DNA of 64,000 nt from Pseudomonas kribbensis. Lineage in GTDB: Bacteria; Pseudomonadota; Gammaproteobacteria; Pseudomonadales; Pseudomonadaceae. The notes under the pieces were generated by a model. That model saw nothing but the letters and a program-made list of their open reading frames with translations. It made no database searches and was not told where the DNA came from. This document shows positions 62,047 through 64,000 of the stretch, piece by piece. The translations under genes were made by a program, and so were the position numbers. Positions within the stretch are counted from its first letter, which is position 1; each line of letters starts with the position of its first letter. The stretch lies in NCBI RefSeq assembly GCF_003352185.1, contig NZ_CP029608.1, positions 496,001 to 560,000 of the forward strand, in the 5' to 3' direction.

Positions 62047-64000
62047 TTAGAGGCAGAGCGGGCCGCGCGGGTAGCGCTTGAGCGCCTGGATCAGCTCGCC
62101 GCCCGGAATCGGCCGGTCGAACAGGTAGCCCTGGCCGACATCGCAGCGGTGCCGGCGCAGGAATGCCAGCTGCTCGGCGGTCTCGATGCCTTCGGCCACG
62201 ACCTTGAGTTTCAGGTTGTGGGCCATGGCGATCACGGCGGAGGTGATTTCCATGTCGTCCTGGTTGTCCGGGATTTCATGGATGAAGCTGCGATCGATCT
62301 TGATGATGTCGATCGGGAATTTCTTCAGGTAGCTGAGCGACGAGTAGCCGGTGCCGAAGTCGTCCATGGCCAGGGTCAGGCCCAGGCGCTTGAGCTGGTC
62401 GAGCTGCAAGTGGGTGTCTTCGGTGGCTTCCAGCAGCAGGCCTTCGGTCAGCTCCAGCTCCAGCAGATTGGCCGGCAGGGCTTCTTCCTTGAGGATGTTG
62501 GCGATCGAGGCCACCAGGTCCGGGTCGGAGAACTGCTTGGGTGACAGGTTGATCGCCACTTGCAGATTGCCCATGCCGGCGGCGGTCAGCGCTTTGCTCA
62601 TGCGGCAGGCCTGGCGGGCGATCCACTTGCCGATCGGAATGATCAGGCCGGTTTCCTCGGCGACGCTGATGAACTGGTCCGGGCGGATCATGCCGCGTTC
62701 CGGGTGATTCCAGCGCAGCAGCGCTTCCATGCCCAGCAACCGACCGCTGCGCAGGCACAGCTTCGGCTGATAGAACACGTCCAGCTCGTTCTGGGTCAGG
62801 GCGCGGCGCAGGTTGTTCTCGACGAACAGTTTGTAGCTGGCCTCGGCGTTCAGCGCTTCGGTGAACACCTGCACCTGGTGTTTGCCGTTGGCCTTGGCCT
62901 TGTGCAGGGCGAGGCCGGCGTTGCGCATCAGGGTCTGCGGGTCGCGGCCGTGCAGCGGCGCGCAGGCCAGGCCCACGGAGCCGGTGACGCTGATCAGCTG
63001 GTTGTCGACGAACATTGGCTTGTCGAGGGTCATCAGCAGCTGGCTGGCGATCTGCTGGCCGGCCTCAAGGTCAGTGTTGTCGAGCAACACCGCGAATTCG
63101 TTACTGGCGAACCGCGCCAGACTGCCGCTCGGGCTCAGGCTGTTGCGCAGGCGTCGGGCCAGACTGATCAGCAACTTGTCGCCGGTCTGGTGGCCGAGGC
63201 TGTCGTTGATCCGCTTGAAGTTGTCGATGTCCACCAGCAGCAGGCTGATCGGGGTATCGCTGTCTCGGGCGAAGCGTTCGTCCAGATTGCGGATAAATGC
63301 AGGCCGGTTACCGAGGTTGGTCAGGTTGTCGGTGTAGGCCAGGCGCTCGATGCGCTGCTGCGCCAGTTTGGTCTGGGTGATGTCTTCGTAGATGCCGATG
63401 TAGTGCGTCAGCTCACGGTTGTCGCCATAGACCTTGGAGATCGACAACTGGCCCCAGTAGGGTTCGAGGTTCTTGCGGCGGCTCTTGAACTCGCCCTGCC
63501 AGCTGTTGCTCTTGGCCAGCGCGGAGGGGGCGTCGAACAGCAGCTCGCTGAGGTTTTCCAGGGCCGGCAGCTCCGACAGGCGCTGGCCGTGGACTTCCTC
63601 GGTGGTGTACTGGGTGATCGCGGTGAAGCTCGGGTTGACGTACTCGACCACACCATCGCAGTTGACCAGCAAAAAGGCGTTGGCACTTTGCTCGACCGCA
63701 CGCTGGAACAGGTGCAGGGCGCTGGTGGCGGTGCGGCGATTGTGATTATTGATGACCTGGGCGAACTGATCCGCCAGCTCGCCGGCAAAGGCGATTTCGT
63801 CGGATTGCCAGGCGCGTGTCACGCCGGTCTGTTCCAGGCACAGCACGCCGACTACCTGGCCGTCGACACGGATGCTGGCGTCGAGCATGGCGTTGACATC
63901 ACGGGGGCGCAGCGCTTCGGCCATCTCCCGGGTACGCGGGTCGCGCATCGCGTTGTGCGCGTCGATGGCGCGACTGCCGTGCAGCGCCTCCATGTAATCG
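62047..64000 (-). CDS. GAF-PAS-GGDEF-EAL cyclic di-GMP protein (N-terminus off the window)
   Basis: The frame runs open to the window edge; the first ATG at 63993 is probably internal, since DY precedes it and it falls inside a GAF domain. After the GAF part comes a PAS domain (about 95-215 of the visible part) and a GGDEF domain whose signature is degenerate (ASNEF in FASNEFAVL). The EAL domain keeps EALLRW, NLSPKQF, ELTEGLLLE, DDFGTGYSS and KVVAEGIE. It is therefore likely a phosphodiesterase with an inactive or regulatory GGDEF part. The N-terminus must lie beyond base 64000. Confidence 0.92.
   Translation of the reverse strand, partial: DYMEALHGSRAIDAHNAMRDPRTREMAEALRPRDVNAMLDASIRVDGQVVGVLCLEQTGVTRAWQSDEIAFAGELADQFAQVINNHNRRTATSALHLFQRAVEQSANAFLLVNCDGVVEYVNPSFTAITQYTTEEVHGQRLSELPALENLSELLFDAPSALAKSNSWQGEFKSRRKNLEPYWGQLSISKVYGDNRELTHYIGIYEDITQTKLAQQRIERLAYTDNLTNLGNRPAFIRNLDERFARDSDTPISLLLVDIDNFKRINDSLGHQTGDKLLISLARRLRNSLSPSGSLARFASNEFAVLLDNTDLEAGQQIASQLLMTLDKPMFVDNQLISVTGSVGLACAPLHGRDPQTLMRNAGLALHKAKANGKHQVQVFTEALNAEASYKLFVENNLRRALTQNELDVFYQPKLCLRSGRLLGMEALLRWNHPERGMIRPDQFISVAEETGLIIPIGKWIARQACRMSKALTAAGMGNLQVAINLSPKQFSDPDLVASIANILKEEALPANLLELELTEGLLLEATEDTHLQLDQLKRLGLTLAMDDFGTGYSSLSYLKKFPIDIIKIDRSFIHEIPDNQDDMEITSAVIAMAHNLKLKVVAEGIETAEQLAFLRRHRCDVGQGYLFDRPIPGGELIQALKRYPRGPLCL

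Overview
The window is a GC-rich chromosomal segment from a fluorescent Pseudomonas, most likely the P. fluorescens group. The evidence is the conserved order pilP-pilQ-aroK-aroB-damX-gltB-gltD-hemE, the divergent putA/putP pair, and REP doublets with the arm GTGGGAGCGAGCCTGCTCGCGA. No rRNA, tRNA, CRISPR array or insertion sequence was seen.

Layout. 1-5674: end of the type IV pilus secretin operon (pilP, pilQ), then shikimate genes aroK and aroB and a DamX-like SPOR protein. 5675-13290: glutamate synthase gltBD behind a sigma70-like promoter, a REP doublet, hemE and a terminator. 13300-16520: an MFS transporter divergent from a LysR regulator, a small secreted protein, and an antitoxin gene whose toxin has decayed to a C-terminal stub.

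16535-35214 is the main accessory feature. It is a minus-strand run of 20 tightly overlapping genes for an aryl polyene-type pigment, plus a probable 21st gene at its end. It encodes two acyl carrier proteins, two ketosynthases and a ketosynthase-like N-terminal protein, a ketoreductase, one free dehydratase and one fused to an AMP ligase. It also encodes an ammonia-lyase of the HAL/PAL/TAL family, a thioesterase, two acyltransferases, a glycosyltransferase, a methyltransferase and a halogenase-like flavoenzyme. Export and envelope parts are a LolA-like carrier, an MMPL exporter, an antiporter-like protein and a lipoprotein. The likely logic is that the lyase makes an aryl acrylate, the ligase loads it on an ACP, ketosynthase/ketoreductase/dehydratase rounds build the polyene, tailoring enzymes modify it, and the acyltransferase and export proteins anchor it in the outer membrane.

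35455-50069: a lone ParA ATPase, trxC, selO, a large MscK-type channel, a CvrA/NhaP2-type antiporter, two chemoreceptors flanking a small ZapB-like/ZapA-like pair, and an acyl-CoA dehydrogenase. 50074-56034: putA and putP with seven GTTGCA-type PutA motifs between them. 56069-60174: a small type VI secretion island with an orphan vgrG, a DUF4123 adaptor, a structured RNA leader with a short downstream gene, and a Tai4-like immunity gene, but no recognisable effector. 60297-64000: rlmJ, msrA, a REP doublet and the 3' part of a GAF-PAS-GGDEF-EAL protein with a degenerate GGDEF motif.

Most assignments rest on motifs and synteny read by eye. No database search was run.
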